Shown here: piece after piece, positions 24,401 to 39,400 of the stretch
Numbering within the stretch: the stretch's first letter is position 1
Layout of the letters: every line of letters begins with the position of its first letter
Source of the DNA: Parelaphostrongylus tenuis
Taxonomy: Eukaryota > Nematoda > Chromadorea > Rhabditida > Metastrongylidae
Length of the DNA: 64,000 bases
Direction of reading: 5' to 3'
Assembly: GCA_019055375.1 (NCBI GenBank)
Contig: JAHQIW010007313.1
Coordinates: forward strand, 1 to 64,000
The notes under the pieces: generated by a model
What the model was told of the DNA's origin: nothing
The model's input: the letters and a program-made list of their open reading frames with translations, nothing else
The model's database searches: none
Translations under genes and position numbers: made by a program

Positions 24401-27400
24401 AAATGAGTGAATGTTTAATATTTGTGAATCAAGACAGCAATTGAAGATGATGTAACATTAATATTTTTGCTGAAATCGACTTTTACACGCCTGAAAAGTG
24501 TCGGTGGCAGTCGATTTGATATTCACTCTCTTTGGAATTTGAAGAATATGCCCTATTTGCATATAATTTCATTTGAAATATAGCTTCTCTTGGCACAAAA
24601 AGGCAGTAATAGCTGTGTTGGGTATCAAATAAGTACAAAAGTTCGAAAAAAACTTAAGTGGAAAATAAACGGTATACAACTAAATGAGCCCTTTTTTTTT
24701 GAAAGCCTTCGACTACACGAGTCATTCTTCGCGCTAGGTTTGAGTCATGTACAGGCCCAATGAGTCAGACCTATTTTGGTTGTATTTTTGAGCATATTGA
24801 AAGGAAAATGACGTCATATTTCTTTTCGCTTTCTCAAGCCATATGAACATGAACTCAAAATACTGAAATACAGTACGTCGGTAAAATTGAAATACTCTAC
24901 TTCTTCTTATAATTGTAGACTAATCCATTTGAACCTTACCCGGACTAAAATATTATTAGGTGTTTCCGTAAGTTTTGACATTAGAGCATGAACACAAAAC
25001 TTGTTGAGCAGAAGTAATTAAAATCGCGTCGTTTTGGCATTGTTCAGTTGCGCATTTTTGCGAACATTTTGGCTTACAATATGCCTATACTTGTTGTATG
25101 TTGGAGATGTTGTGGAGAGAGATTTGCATAGTCATGCACGAATGGCATGTAGAGGAAAATGCTAGTGCAGCGGCGCGCAAGATTAATGGAGGTGGACAGC
25201 ACAAGCACGACTGTTCCTTCAAACTGCTCTATCCAGCTTTCAACTTTGTAAACCACTTTCTAGCCATCCTTTCTGCAAGCAAATCATCTCTCCGAACTCC
25301 ATTGATCTTTCGCGCCGCTTCATTAACATTTTTTCCTGCGTGCCATTCGTGCATCAGTAGCAATCGCATTTATTCTCATGACAATTTGATGCAAGATTAA
25401 TGCGCTCTTGACGCAGGTATAGGCAAGTCGTAAATACCAAATGTTGGCAAGAAAAATGCGCAATTGAACGCCAAAATCATGCATTTTTAATCACTTCTGC
25501 TTAATAAGTTTGGCATTTATTGCTCTGGTGCCAAAGCTTATGGAGCTGCCTAATATACTGATAGTTTATCTTTGATAACCAAAAACTAAAAACTCACATA
25601 TGGTTGCAGAGGGACAGTATGAGCCCAAATGCCATTTGACTGATTCCAAGAATGATTGAAGTCTTCATTTTTAGCGGATTTAGAAATTCAACTTGTTTTT
25701 GGCGATGTTCCAAATTGGATCCACACCAAATGGATAAGGACCCTAGGTAATTCTTCTTCAATAAGCTGCGACATGTTCTTTACAAAAGTGATGAGGAAGG
25801 TAATAATCATACAGGCTGTTCTCTTATTCAGAAAAAAGTAAGAAAATATTGTATATTTTCATGAAGGCGCGCATAGCACAGTGATTAGAAGTGCCTTGCA
25901 AAGCAATCATGAATGTAGCTTTAATTCTTCGCTCGGGCGAATGTCTTCCATCATTCTAGAGTAGAAAATTGCCAGATAATTCGTCTTGAAGCGATATAAC
26001 ACTGATTTCATGCATCGGTAAAAGCGTGTAAGTGGTTGCCTGATGTCGTTCCGCAATCACACATCTTTACGTTGCAACAAATTGAGTTATTTAAGAGATA
26101 TCCCTAAGAGCGCATGTGGCGCAGTGGTTAGAGGTGCCCTGCGTCGCACACGAGGTCACTGGTTCGATCTCGCGCTTATGGCTCACCAAGCCATCCATCC
26201 CTCCGGGGTCGGTAAATTGGTACCAGACAGGTCTCAGACTTGTATGGGAGGATAAGCAGCACTGACTCGGTTCAGCGGGAGGCCACCGCGAGTCAATGTA
26301 AAGGCCAGATGTGCATTCAACCACCTCAAACGAGGTTAAAAATTGAAGTCGAACCCATGGCGCATTTATCCTTTTATCCCTAAGTGACTGGATAACGCCG
26401 ACTACTTCATAATAAACGATAAAAGGATAAGGCTCTCGGCGTTGATCAATCCCTGAGGATTAGCCATGCATTTGACTTCAATTTTTAGGTTCGTTTGAGG
26501 TGATTGGATGCATATCTGGCCTTTACAATGACTCGCGGTGGCCTCCCGCTGAACCGAGTCAGTGCTACTTATCCTCCCAGACAAGTCTGAGACCTGCCTG
26601 GTACCAATTTACCGAACCTCGGAGGGATGGATGGCTTGGTTAGCCGTGAGCGCGAGATCGAACCATTGACCTCGCGTGCGACGCAGAACACCTCTAGCCA
26701 CTGCGCCACATGCGCTTTGACTACTTCCTACTGTGTATTCATATAATAATATCTATCTCTCTTCATACCTCAAATATGACTACTGTGCGAAGTAGCGTTT
26801 TGCAATCGTTTTTCTCTACACCTAATCGAATCAACTGTAAATTGCTTCAACTGAACTTCAGCAGATATGATTCTTCAAGTCGCAATTCTTCTTCGGCAGC
26901 AGCTCTGTCCATTCTTGATATGTCATAATGCTTTTTTGGAAAGGAGAGGGGTCTTTTCGTTCTTTATGTGCCCCGCACGTCTTCAATTTTTTGGTAGTAA
27001 CTGGTAATCTGCCTGCTGTGTAGCCGTTCTTAGTTCCGACATATCGACACAATTCCACTATAGATTATGTAGAGATTCGCCTAAGGTTCACTGCAGATGG
27101 ATCACAGCCAGAGCAGATGGATCACAATCAGAAATGCCTTTTAGTTGCAAGTGAAATGGAAACCAATCATTTTTCACTGACTATCCGACCTGAACAATAT
27201 TTGTGATTAGAAACAACCTCCAGATTTCCACTTCAGAGGTCAGATAAAATCTCTAGGAATCAATGACAACTTTAGATTAGCTAGACATCTCTTGTGCAGT
27301 ATTGCGTATTAATACTATATTTATGAGCACTATTTGTCGTACCAATTCTGAATCAACCGAATACTTCGGCGGCAAAGTTAAATCCAAAGTTTGACCGTGA

Positions 27401-30400
27401 TCGTGACCTTCTCTTTCCATTTGCTCAAGTAATGGTCTCCTGAAAACGTTGCTGATAGACACATCAGGTACATTTTGGTAACGTGCAAGACGTACTTTAC
27501 ATACGTATTGAACGATCATTGCATACACACGTACACTTACACGCACTGCCGCATGAAAATTTTCAAGCTTTCGTTATCGAATGAACTGTTAAACAACCCA
27601 CGGATACGGATTTTTCCATGATGATCCGAAGATATCGATTGATTTCGAGTAGATATCATTGTACAGTAAGCCAGTGTAGATCGAAAATATCCCCATTAGA
27701 AGAACAACATATCGGCCACCAAAGAACGTGTTGAAAATCTGTTTAATATAACTAATAATAACTAGTTATGTCCCTTCAATGTCTAGTGAACTTTCTTTAC
27801 CCTCCGTAATTTAGCTTATAACAGTTGGTCTATTTTGTTGCTTCACAACTTGGTCGTAAACATAATGTTTTTGTCTACGAACGCTTAGACACTTTGAGTC
27901 TTTGAGACCAGACGTGGTATCTAGGATTGAGCAAAAAGTTCCGAGAGATTACTGAAGGCTTGGTTTTTTTTTTGTAAACAAAATTACTAAACTTCAAAGT
28001 ACAGAGCACCACTGTTCACGACTTTATGCCATGGTACTGCAAGATTCTGGATCTGCTTGAAGTACCATTCAGCTCCGTCGAATCGAGAAATTACTGACAT
28101 GCCTCTTCGACTTCGTTAAATGATTTGAATTGATGGTCATGCAAAAAATGCTGCATTCGTCAAAAAACGCCATGTCTGGATGGAAGAACGCCTGAAGTGT
28201 AGGAGAGATTCGGATGAATTCTGACTCCATCCAACTCTCCAAACTTCAAGTAGATCGCCGACCAGAGCGAGGCATGTCTTTGACATCAAAATTGCCTCCT
28301 TTGAGTTGCTGAAACCATGCGCCCGCAATCGGCTTTTTCACCGTACCAGCCCCTTCATCCTCATTGATCTCATCAACGGCTCAAAGAATCGTTAACCTCA
28401 ACCTTTTCTACAATAATGGCGGATCTGCACACGCACATTATACTGTCAGTAGGCATTTTGGAGCTGAAGTTGATCAACTAGATAATTATATACAGAACTG
28501 TCAACAAAGCGACACAAAGATGTCATATGAAACTTTTGCAAAATTTCCAGAACTTTTTGCTCAGCCCAGCACTCTGATACGTTAGCTGACGCACACCACG
28601 GACCATAAATATATAGATTTCAATGCACATGCTTTTCAATTTTTAGTTCGTCCCACACGGCTTTTTTACCACATTTTTCGTAGTCAGTCGATAAGTTGCA
28701 GAACAAACATGTCATTCTGTACACAGGTCGGCAAGAGTTCTAATCTTTTCTTAGAAGTATGCATGTCAATTGTCTTTTGAACAAGGTTTTCTGACCACAA
28801 ATTCAAGTGTTGATGGAATATCACTTGATCTGTAATTACAAAACAGAACCTTAGCTAACGCATGGTGTGCGAGTACAGAAAATACTGGAAGAGAAGCAGC
28901 TTAAGCCGCAAATACTTCTAAATTCTAGCACTAATGTGTTTGCATGATGAAACATGGTACTGCATAGTAAGTAGTAGCGTACTTTTAGCACTTTAGCACT
29001 TCATTTGATCCGTCTCACAGTGTTTTTTTCACTGTGCGAGTTCCACTACTTCTAGCATTCAACTTGTTTTTCGTCTTCATCTTGATCTCGTTCAACACTG
29101 GTTGAGCGAGTCTTGCCTTGCAGATGTCCTTGCAATCTCGAGAATAGCCTTGCTGTGGAGTTCCCTGGGACGCTGTTGCTGACTGCCAGACATAAGCGTG
29201 GATGGAGCTCAGCTCCACGCGCGTGCGCCGTGACCAACATCAACCACTCGGCCACGGTGCCCTAGTAGTAGCGTGCCTGAAGTTTTTATCATAAGGCGAC
29301 TAAAGCAAAGTCTTCCCAGAGTTCCCGCCATGTTCAAACTTCTCCGAGTTGTCTAACTGCCGGAGAATTATTGCTCACTTTTGAATAATAGTCAATAACT
29401 AACGCGCCGCGGTGGGTCGAAGAGAGCGAAACGCTCAAAAACCATCTGTTGACTAAGCACTGTGCAAACTTTTTCTACGTTCACATATGTATAGTTACAA
29501 AAATATTGGCTGGAAAAGGGCAACACCCGTACTAGTCCTGTTTGCCGTCATTCGGCATCATGCTTCTTTTGCTGCACTTCCACTTACTCATTACTCTTTT
29601 CAACTGTAATGCGATTTCCATTTGTTCCTCATATCACTTCATCAAGTTGCTTAGATCTTTTATATGTGTACAGGTATGGTTACTAATGTTTTGAGTTTGG
29701 CTTCACACATAACATACATCGTCCGTTCCTTTACTACATTGTGCCTTCTGATGCGAAGTCCTTCCTTCTAAATTACCAGCTATTCTTTGATTTTCGACTT
29801 TTTAGGGCACTTTTATATAATCCTTCATGGTAGTTTCATTTTGATCGCAGCTGTAACGAAATTTTGACTCCAATGGTGAAGGTTTGCTGGTAGGTACTTT
29901 TGACACTATTTCTATGCTTGCAGGAGCATCTCCGTTAGTGGAAATGTGGAATATTCATAAGTGCATTTGAGATATAAATTCTTTGTAGCAAACTCTGATA
30001 TGATTCATGAAAATTCGAGAGATTTTAGATTAGACATCGACCGAACCTGTTAAATCAAATGTTGCTGAACAATGTACATCGAAATCTTCTGTCATTGAAG
30101 GAAACTAATCAGCAACATATAATTCTACTGCATTATCTACAAGTTAGAATTCAAATCTTGAGATTAAACTGTTGTGAGTTAAGACAAAGTTACTCGTGCA
30201 TTCTAACACTTGATGCAATTGTTGATAATAACTGATGGCGTATCTTCTTGCTGCTTTAGTGTTGATAAACTCCACATCGTCTATTGTGAATGGCGCTATT
30301 ACGGTTTCGAGATCCTCAGAGTAGCAAAGAAGGAGATTTAGATAAATTTGTGCAATATACTTAGAAGAAAAGTAGACATGTGAAACTTACGAGGTACTAC

Positions 30401-33400
30401 CAAGTTAAGAGTTATTGTGCCACTGCGATGCTAAGCATTTTAATTTTTAATTCTGAATTTCGTGTTCGGAAACTGGTGTTAGCTCGGCCCAAGTCTTAAG
30501 TCTACCGCGTAGCTTTTGGTCTTCGGTCGGGTAATTTCTGTTATGTGAGGATAGGACTTCATTGGAAACATCTTTGTCGTACACGATCTGTTTTGTTCTT
30601 GTATATATGATCGACCTCCACATGAGATGTGCCTGTACGAGTCTTTATGTCTACCGCCATTAGCTATCTTTTTGAAAAGAAGTCACCATGAAAGAGGAGT
30701 GTGGTGCACAGGAGTCCTGCAAGTTGATTTCTGCGCTCTCTCGATTCAAACTTTCAATATTCGTATCCAGTTTCCAAAATCACAAGGTATTTGCGTTCCA
30801 CGTAGCCGACATTGAGACGACACACATTGAAGATGTGTGGCTTGATGACCAATTATACACCTAGTAAGAACAACCACTAGAAAGCATAGGCACAAGAAAA
30901 TAGACTATGAAACATTGTATGCAGACATCAAAGCGTTACACTGAGTAACACTCCGGAAGATATTTTGAACTGCGACATGGACTTTTCTCCCAGGCCATTG
31001 TCATTAATATTGTCTGCAGCAATAATCAGAGTCGCTGGTACAAGAAGCTCATGACATTATGCATATACCTCAAAACAGCTGATTCACGATGAGGATACGC
31101 ATTGGTTCATTAATATACTAGAATTCTCGCTTCCATGAAGTGGATTATGGGTGGACGTTCAGTAAAGGTACCGCGCAAGCACACAGAACCAAAAAATCGC
31201 ACACTATGTCTACTGCAAGATTCATATCCGTCAATTGAGATTTAGTGCTTGACAAGGTGACATCATATCGCCAAAAGCCGTTTATTGCTGCACTGGAGTG
31301 AATAACGAATTGCGGGAGCAATAAAAGGTGCTACTTATCAACGAGAAATTCCTGATAAACTTTCGATCCGTGGATGATATCGTTACCTTTTCGACGAGCA
31401 CTAGGATATCAAAGAAGGTTTTCTTGGCACAAATCTTTAATCACGAGTCATCCGGTGTCGGGGTCGAGTGGTTCGTGTGATGCTCGTCGCGGTGCGCGCG
31501 ATCTTAACTCCGCACGTCAACACTCTCCGGCAGTTGATAACGAAGGCCCTATGGAAGGCCATAATTAAGCTATCCTCTCCATGGCAAGGAGATGTGCTTA
31601 ACCAGTAGTCCTTGACGTTCAAGACGAAGCTGAAAAACTAATTGAATATTAGGAGTGCTGCGATCGCACAGTGAAAAAAGCACTGTGAAGACGGATCAGC
31701 AAGGTGCTAAAAAGTTAGAGGTAGTAATTCCTTGTACGTGTAAGCAGTACAAATAAAATGCGATAAACGGTAATAGACCGTTCCAGTCAACTGAGAAGAA
31801 TGTATGAACGCACGGTGTTGAGGGACAAGTTATAGAACAAGTATGGAAAGTGCAATGAAGATGGAAGAAAATGTCTTCTATGTCATGGAGAATATTTCCT
31901 ATGATTCCATTATTATTATTATCGTGCAAAAATAACGCGAGCCTAAAAAAATTAAAAGATGAAAATTTCGTGCAAATTGTCTTTCAAAATGTTCAATTAT
32001 AAAAAAAACAACTATTTGACTTCATCTTAATTTCTACAGGACTTTTATACCTCTTTTTATCTTCATTTCAAAGTTTTTTCTTTCGTGAACCTAATGCTCT
32101 TATATCATTTATGTTCGTTCTCCTTCGTTGTCAAATTCTTTTTGTACCAATTTTTTTCATTATTCAACATATGTAGATAGCTAAAAAAAGAAAAACTTAA
32201 GCAAAGACAACAAAGCGATGCTTACTATGGAGACGATATGACTTCAAAAAAGGCATGTTACCTCGTCTCTGATTTTCATCGAAATCAGTTTCTTCTCGAA
32301 AACGACGAGCGATAGAGCGGCGAGAAGCATGATGATGCCATGACCGGAATCGCCGAACATGACGGCGAACAGAAATGGAAACGAGATGATCGACCATGGT
32401 GCTGTAAGCGTTATAGAATCACATTCACATGTTGTTGATATATTCCTTTCAGTTTCTCCTTCTGTAGTTATATTTATCACTCAGTTAGTCATTTGTCATC
32501 ATCTAAACAACGGGTCTAATTTGCTAACTTGATTTTCTATTTCAATAGATACGCGTGACCATTATGTTTATGAAATATTTCATGAACAGGTTCATAGAAC
32601 GCACATAAGCATGGGCAATATCAGCAATATTCTGATCACCATATTAATCCGCAGACTCATCCCGATGCACTGATTTTCATATTCACCAATTGGTTCAAAA
32701 AATACTGCTCAAAAGCGCATTCGTTCGCCTTTCTACCGTACAAGGAGATTGTCACCGTAACGATCAACAGGCTCACCAGCACGGTCTTCGAAGTGCTGTT
32801 CATCAGCGCGATTATCAGCAGATTCACCAGCTCGCTAATCAACAGGCTCATCTTCAAGGCCTCCAAAGTACTTACCAATATGGTAATCAACAAGCCCATC
32901 GACATTTCCATGAGCCAGTGGACAGACGAGTTTGCCAGTGAGCTCGCCATTCTACTCAACAAGGTCTTCCATTTTGTGATAATATGTTAGCTATAGGACT
33001 CATTCTCATTATTACGAAGAAGTGCAGATTCAATGCAAAGAATATCAAATTTAGTTCAACGTCTACTATGAAGGGGTGCAGTGACCGAGTGGTTGTGGTG
33101 TTGGTCAAGGAACATGTGGAAGCTAGCTAATTAAGAGCCTACTATGACAATTTGGTTGAAAACTTGAAATCGCAGAGAACAAAGGGACTGACAAAAATAT
33201 AGTGCTGTAGTAACTTGCTTGTTTTTGTACGAATTGCAAAAGTTCTGTATTGTCTTTTTTGATCTCTCTTAAGCAGCTGTCATTTATAACGTCACATTTG
33301 CTGAGGCTATTTCCAAGAATGGATTCTTGCTGTTTTTGTTTCTAAGATGTCTAGGGATACAAATTCGAAAACTCGAACTACTTGCAGATTTTTCGACACT

Positions 33401-36400
33401 TCTAATTCACGATAGAAAGAGCTCTATGCGGCGAGGTTCAAAGCAGAAAACAAAAGACCAGAAGAGATTAAAAGATCAATGGAGCTTTTCAAAGAGCAAA
33501 CATATATTTGAGTTCTCTAAAACTTGTGCTGTGGCTTGATTATGCACTCTGTGAAAGGAGTTTTGTCCAGCAAGATATAAGCGATATAAGAGAAAAAAGT
33601 GCATGGTTTTATAAAACATGAATTTATTTTGAATGTTACAGCGTTATGAAGAGTGTTTCGAAGGATCAGTGACGTAGAGCTGTAGCCTCAAGTCTCAGCT
33701 TTCGAATGGTTGCTAAAACTTCTATGAAAAGTTCCTCTTAAGCGGAAGAGATCGGTTTTTCATTTGCTCTATCCACATTAGAAAGAACCATGCCATTTTT
33801 TTCAAACTTCGGCGTGAGAATTGAAAAATTCTCTACGATTTCCTTCATCAGAACTTGTTCAGTGTTGATATATCTTCTTCAAAACGATGGCTAACGTTCC
33901 GGTCACTAGTGCTTTCTTAAAGGCTGGACAAGCCATACATCCAACTAATCAATTAGCAATTTTCGTAATTCAAAGTCCACCTTCTATATGAGGCTTAAAC
34001 TATGAGCATTTGTACGAGTGCTCAGGCAATCCAACCTAATCATTCTCAAACTTTTGTAATTTTCCTAAAAAACCTTAAGGGTCTTCTGCACAGACGTTTT
34101 GGCTCATACCCCAGGAATCTCACTACCACCTCAAGTTCGTTACCGTTTTACCTTTCTGTTTATTAAAGTTCGGTCTATGTATTCTATAATGCGGCCACAA
34201 AAAAATTCAATAATGTATTAGTTACCACGTGTTACACGAGATCAGGTATTTTGTATCTAAACTCATGCAGCCTCCGCTAATACCGTTAGGCTTGATACGA
34301 AATGCACCAACCTCACGAATTTCAGAAAAAAAGCAGTCAGTGAAATGCTCGACAAGCATTCAAGAATACTCTTGAAAAAAATCATTAGTACCAGGTAGTA
34401 ACTCACCTGGATTTACTTCTCTATAGCTGGCAATGCCGTAGGCGTCGACAATATTCTGAAATCCTTGCGTAAATTTGTTTAACTTGAAATAAGTCGGCGG
34501 CATGCGATGTGTTTCCATTTCGTTCAGTACCGCGTGTACAGTCGAACCAGACAGCTCCTACAACGTGATCTTTACGACTACCGAGTCACATTCCCCTCAA
34601 GATACGTAGATTCATTTCATTATTTCTACTACGGTAGACAAGCCCCACATTATCACTCTCATTTCATCCACTATACCAATCAATTTGACCATTAATGAAC
34701 CGGATTAGGGTTACCCTTTTATTATACATTAGGGTTACCTTTTTATTATACAATGAGATAACAAATCAATAGTGCCTTTTGGATGAAAAAACTCACTGCG
34801 CCTCTATGCAGAGCCATTCCCACCGACGGCAAATCGACAGTGGGCACCCAACATTCGGCAATTAGACACTTCTGTGTGACATCGACAGAAAACATGTTCA
34901 AAGTGTGAAAAATCGACTTCAATTTTAGCAGCTGCAATGCGAAAATATACAACATCGTTACAAAGCTAAAACTTAACGTCACACATGTATTCATTTCAAT
35001 GCATTTGTTGTGAAATATCTATGCGATTGTAGTGTGAATCTGTGTCACTAAAGTTTGCAGTTCTCAGCATTAATGAACGAAGATGGAAACGGAAACTTCT
35101 CGCCATACGCCATAACATGGAATTAATAATGGAAAAGCTTTACAGTAATCTTTTCCGTTTCAGAACCCCGTCTCGGACCCCGCACTAGAGATAAACCATT
35201 TGGGATTCTACCATTTGAAGCTCGAGTTGCGATCGAAAGTACGATGAAAGGCGCAGCTCCAAGACCCGATAACATCACTCTGATTTTGTGAAAGCTGGAG
35301 GCCATAATTTGCATGTACTTCTCGCAACACATATGATATCTTTCGTAGTTATCGCCCGATTTGGTCATTGAGTGTACTCTACAAGACCTTCACAAAAATC
35401 ATCCTTTTGCGCATATCGACGATTTTGGATGAAGAACAGCCAACTGGAAAAGCAGGACCGTAAGGGATTTTGCTGCATGGGCCACATCCAAACGCGTCAC
35501 CGGGTCATTGAAGTCGGTCGGCAATACCATATGCCCTTATTCTAACCTTCATCGATTATAAGAAAGCGTTTGATAGTGTCGAAGCGAATTCAATTCCAGG
35601 GTGTGGACTCGTCCAACATATGACCATTAACGGAATAATATCGCAACTGAAGCACGAAGAAACGGTTTTTCTATGTACCCCTCATCATATCCATCGGAGA
35701 AGAGATTCGACGAAAGACACTATCACTTCAATGCTGTTTACCACCGCAGCGCAGTGATGATGAAGTCGCTCGATTGGGAAGGAAAAAGCGTACCCATTGA
35801 TGGCATATTCCGACCAAACTTTCGTTTTGCCAACGAAATCGTCATATTTTCGAAGAGTACCAGTGAAACAGAGACGGTGCTCAAGGAACACAACGGAGAG
35901 GGAGAGAATATTGGGCCGTGCATAAGGCGGGCAAAGACATGGTTCTTGAAGAATCTATGGTGCGAAGGTGAGCATAACAAATTGATGGTTTTCTTATCAA
36001 GGAGACCATCTCGTACGTATGCTCTGTACGTTCAACCAACATGAAGAATATTATAAAGGAGGAACTATACAGAAGGAGGAGAGCAGCATGGGCCACATTT
36101 TGACTCAGAAAGAAGCCATCGACCAAATAACGGACTTTAAGCTGTGTGTTTCGTCTTTTTCAATCAGCAGCCCTTCCACCGCTCTGCTATGCAGCAGATG
36201 CACGGGCTGATGCTTGATCACATCAAAAAACTGCATATCACTCACAGGGACACTTGGGCGAAATTTCGTAGAATGCAATCGACATACGAAGTCTAGCCAG
36301 CTTGCGTAGCACAGATCATCAAAATTTATCCCATCTCCAGGATTCAGAGAAATTTACATCCACAGCGAAACACAGAAGAGAGGGTATAGAGTAAGAAGAT

Positions 36401-39400
36401 CAGGTAACAGATGGACAAAGCGAAGCATAGAGTGGACTCCATGTGGTTACACCTGGCTCCGAGGGCGACCACCACGCGTAGGGCAGACAAGTTTGTAAGA
36501 ATGATCAATCAGCTGTACTAGCAGCTATCGATATCTTACAGACCACGGTAGAGAACTTGCGCCAGTCGCCATGTTCGAATCAAACCACAACCATGAACGA
36601 CTATCGCAGGAAGAAAGGAGTGGAAAATGTGCTGGCGTCCGCACAATTAATAAAGACGGACCGTCCAAGTATTCAAATAAGTACGTACCAAATCACAAAC
36701 ATCTGAGTTGATAATTAATCTCGTTGTGTCTACTGATCGAAATCACCACAAAACCTCTCTGAAGATCGAAAGACTGCTTCAAAAACCACGAACTTTCTGA
36801 AACACTCAAAATGGCTTTGATTGTATGAAATGCTTGGAAGAATTCCCAAGTTGCTAATATACTGCACACGCCAATGTTGAGAACTATCATTCCTTATAAA
36901 ATAGGAAGGAAAAAATAAATTTTAACCAAATAGTGAATTGAAGCGCAGAAAGCGGTAGCTAGCATTATCGTAAAAGCATACAGTGTGTGGTCACAAGTTC
37001 AATTCTGCACAAATCATGTGATTTCTCTTCCTCTCCGAACTTATGAAACTGGATACCAAGGTTCTCCCATGTAAGCCCTATTCGGTACACAAGGTTTTGG
37101 CCTCTTTTGTAGACTTCGGAGTCCGTTACCACGACTATCTTAAGATTTTAGGCAAAAATCTCGACGAGCACTGCAAGGTCAACCACGAAAAAGAGCGAAA
37201 ATGTTCAACTGACTGCTTAATCCACACACAAATCCGAATATCTACGCAGACAGCGATTGCAAAAGAAGCAAATGAATGAATTGCTGGAATTAGCACAACA
37301 TGTGAGCATGGGCAAATGAAAAGGAGAGTTTTATCGTACAAATGAAGGTGAAAAAATAGTCGATACACTCTTAATCGACTTTGGCGAATGGTCGAACATT
37401 TTGGGAAGGAGAAGGACTCTGTACGTACCATGACCGCCCATTTTTTTACGCTTAACGACGCAGCAAAGACGACTTTACGACGATGTTCCATTGTCTTATT
37501 AATGACATTTTGCAGATCGTTTATCTGAAATTAATTTTTTCAATTGTTGATGGCAGTGATTTATGATGTGTAAACTCATTTTTGAGAAAAAGATGCAAAA
37601 GCAAATCAATCCTTACCTGGCCGTTGATTTGAATGAGAAGTTGAGCACGCTCATTCGGATTCTCCGGACAATTATAAATGCTTCCTTGAAATCTGAGAGA
37701 AAATTTTCTTTCAAGTGCTGATATAATTAACGCTAACTAATGCTAATATTCATGAATCTTCAGAGAGCAAATCATCACTCACCCGTTACAGATCTTTTTC
37801 ACTCTTGCACGAAGCTGTTCACCAGAAAAAAATAAAATAAACACCGATTTTTCGTCGGTCTCATGCCGCTGGAAACAATTATCGGTCAATTGCCGATTAA
37901 TATCAGCACTCTGTCAACGTCATATCATACCTATTCACTTCTTTCAACTTTTGAGTTTCATCCATTTACTGGTCAAATCAGTGGCAAAATTAGAAGAGGT
38001 TCTTTGTAAACGTTTATCGCGGTTGATGCTTTGTCACCTGGCTTTCTTCTATATAGCAATGATTCTAGACGAGTTCCTAGAGCAATGACTTCCCAAAAAA
38101 TGAGTCTATGTAGCAGCAAGGAATAGAATTTACAGTTACGGAGGATTCACAAATAAAGGAACCTGACGCGTAATATCCCCGGATTACGGGACGATTATGA
38201 GTCTTTTATACTGTGCACTATCCTACTTCATTTGGTGACGATACATCCTGTAGCACTCAAAGTAAGATAAGATGAGGATCAAAGCAATATGTGATAGAAA
38301 AAGTGACACTGGTAGATGCGGCTTCATTCATGTTGTACATCACTCCACTGGATAAGATAGAATACAATTATGGTGGCGTGATGTCCAAAGAATAAGTACT
38401 ACGAACAAAGTCGAATTATTAGTAGTGTTGAAAGGCAAGGTGCTGAAACACAGCCACAATGAGATTTTTCCCTTACACAAGCGCCCGTCCTCGGAAGCAC
38501 TGCATGGATCCCACCACTTCGATTCGTTTTTCGTCATCCATCCTCAACGAACCTGTCGAAATTTGTTGCAGTGGGGGTTCGCCTGTTACTTAAAAACTGT
38601 CATCTGTTTCACGAATGCGGCTAAATGTTGGACGTCGACTCCTCGTGTTATCTTGAACTAGCCAAGCTAAGAGCTCTTAGAATTATTGCAGAAAATGATC
38701 TGTTTTCAGACAGGTCTGACTCCGGTTTTCCAAATTCGAAGGTTTGAGAGGCCTGAGAGCTCAAAGCGCGGTCGAACCAGCACGCTGTTTGTGATGAGCA
38801 GTATTACTACCATTGTGCTAATCGCCTCCCATAGTATGGTTTTATAGGCAAAAAGTAGTACTCTACTGCATCCAGTTCCTGCAACTGCTGCTGTTGATCT
38901 GTGATCAGAGTACAGCAGGTTGCTCATCCATCTATACACAGTCACACTAGGTGCAAACTATTTAGCCTAAACTGCTCCATAATCAGCTCAGCTATTAATA
39001 AGCCTATGTCACAACTGAACTGGGCAAGCTACTAATAGTTACTCCTCTGCTAAAATCTTCTAGAGATAAAGTGCCCCATAAATCTATTCGGTTGAATGAA
39101 AAAATATTTCCGTTTTTACTAAAACGGAAGTCCAATCGTAGTCATATTTACTTCAAGGACTTATTCTTACCTCAAGCACATCCACTCTTTCGGCAATTTC
39201 AACAGTTCGTACGAAAACCTTTCCACGACAAAAACGCCATATGAAACGCTCGAACGCAATCACCTTATGGCGACTGATGACACCAGTGATGAATCTAAAA
39301 ATGAGCGTACGGTATGTCTTATTGACAAGCACTATCTCCGTCTATACCCTCAATGCACCCAAAGTGACGTAATAATGTGAGGCTTGCATCTCTTGTCGCA

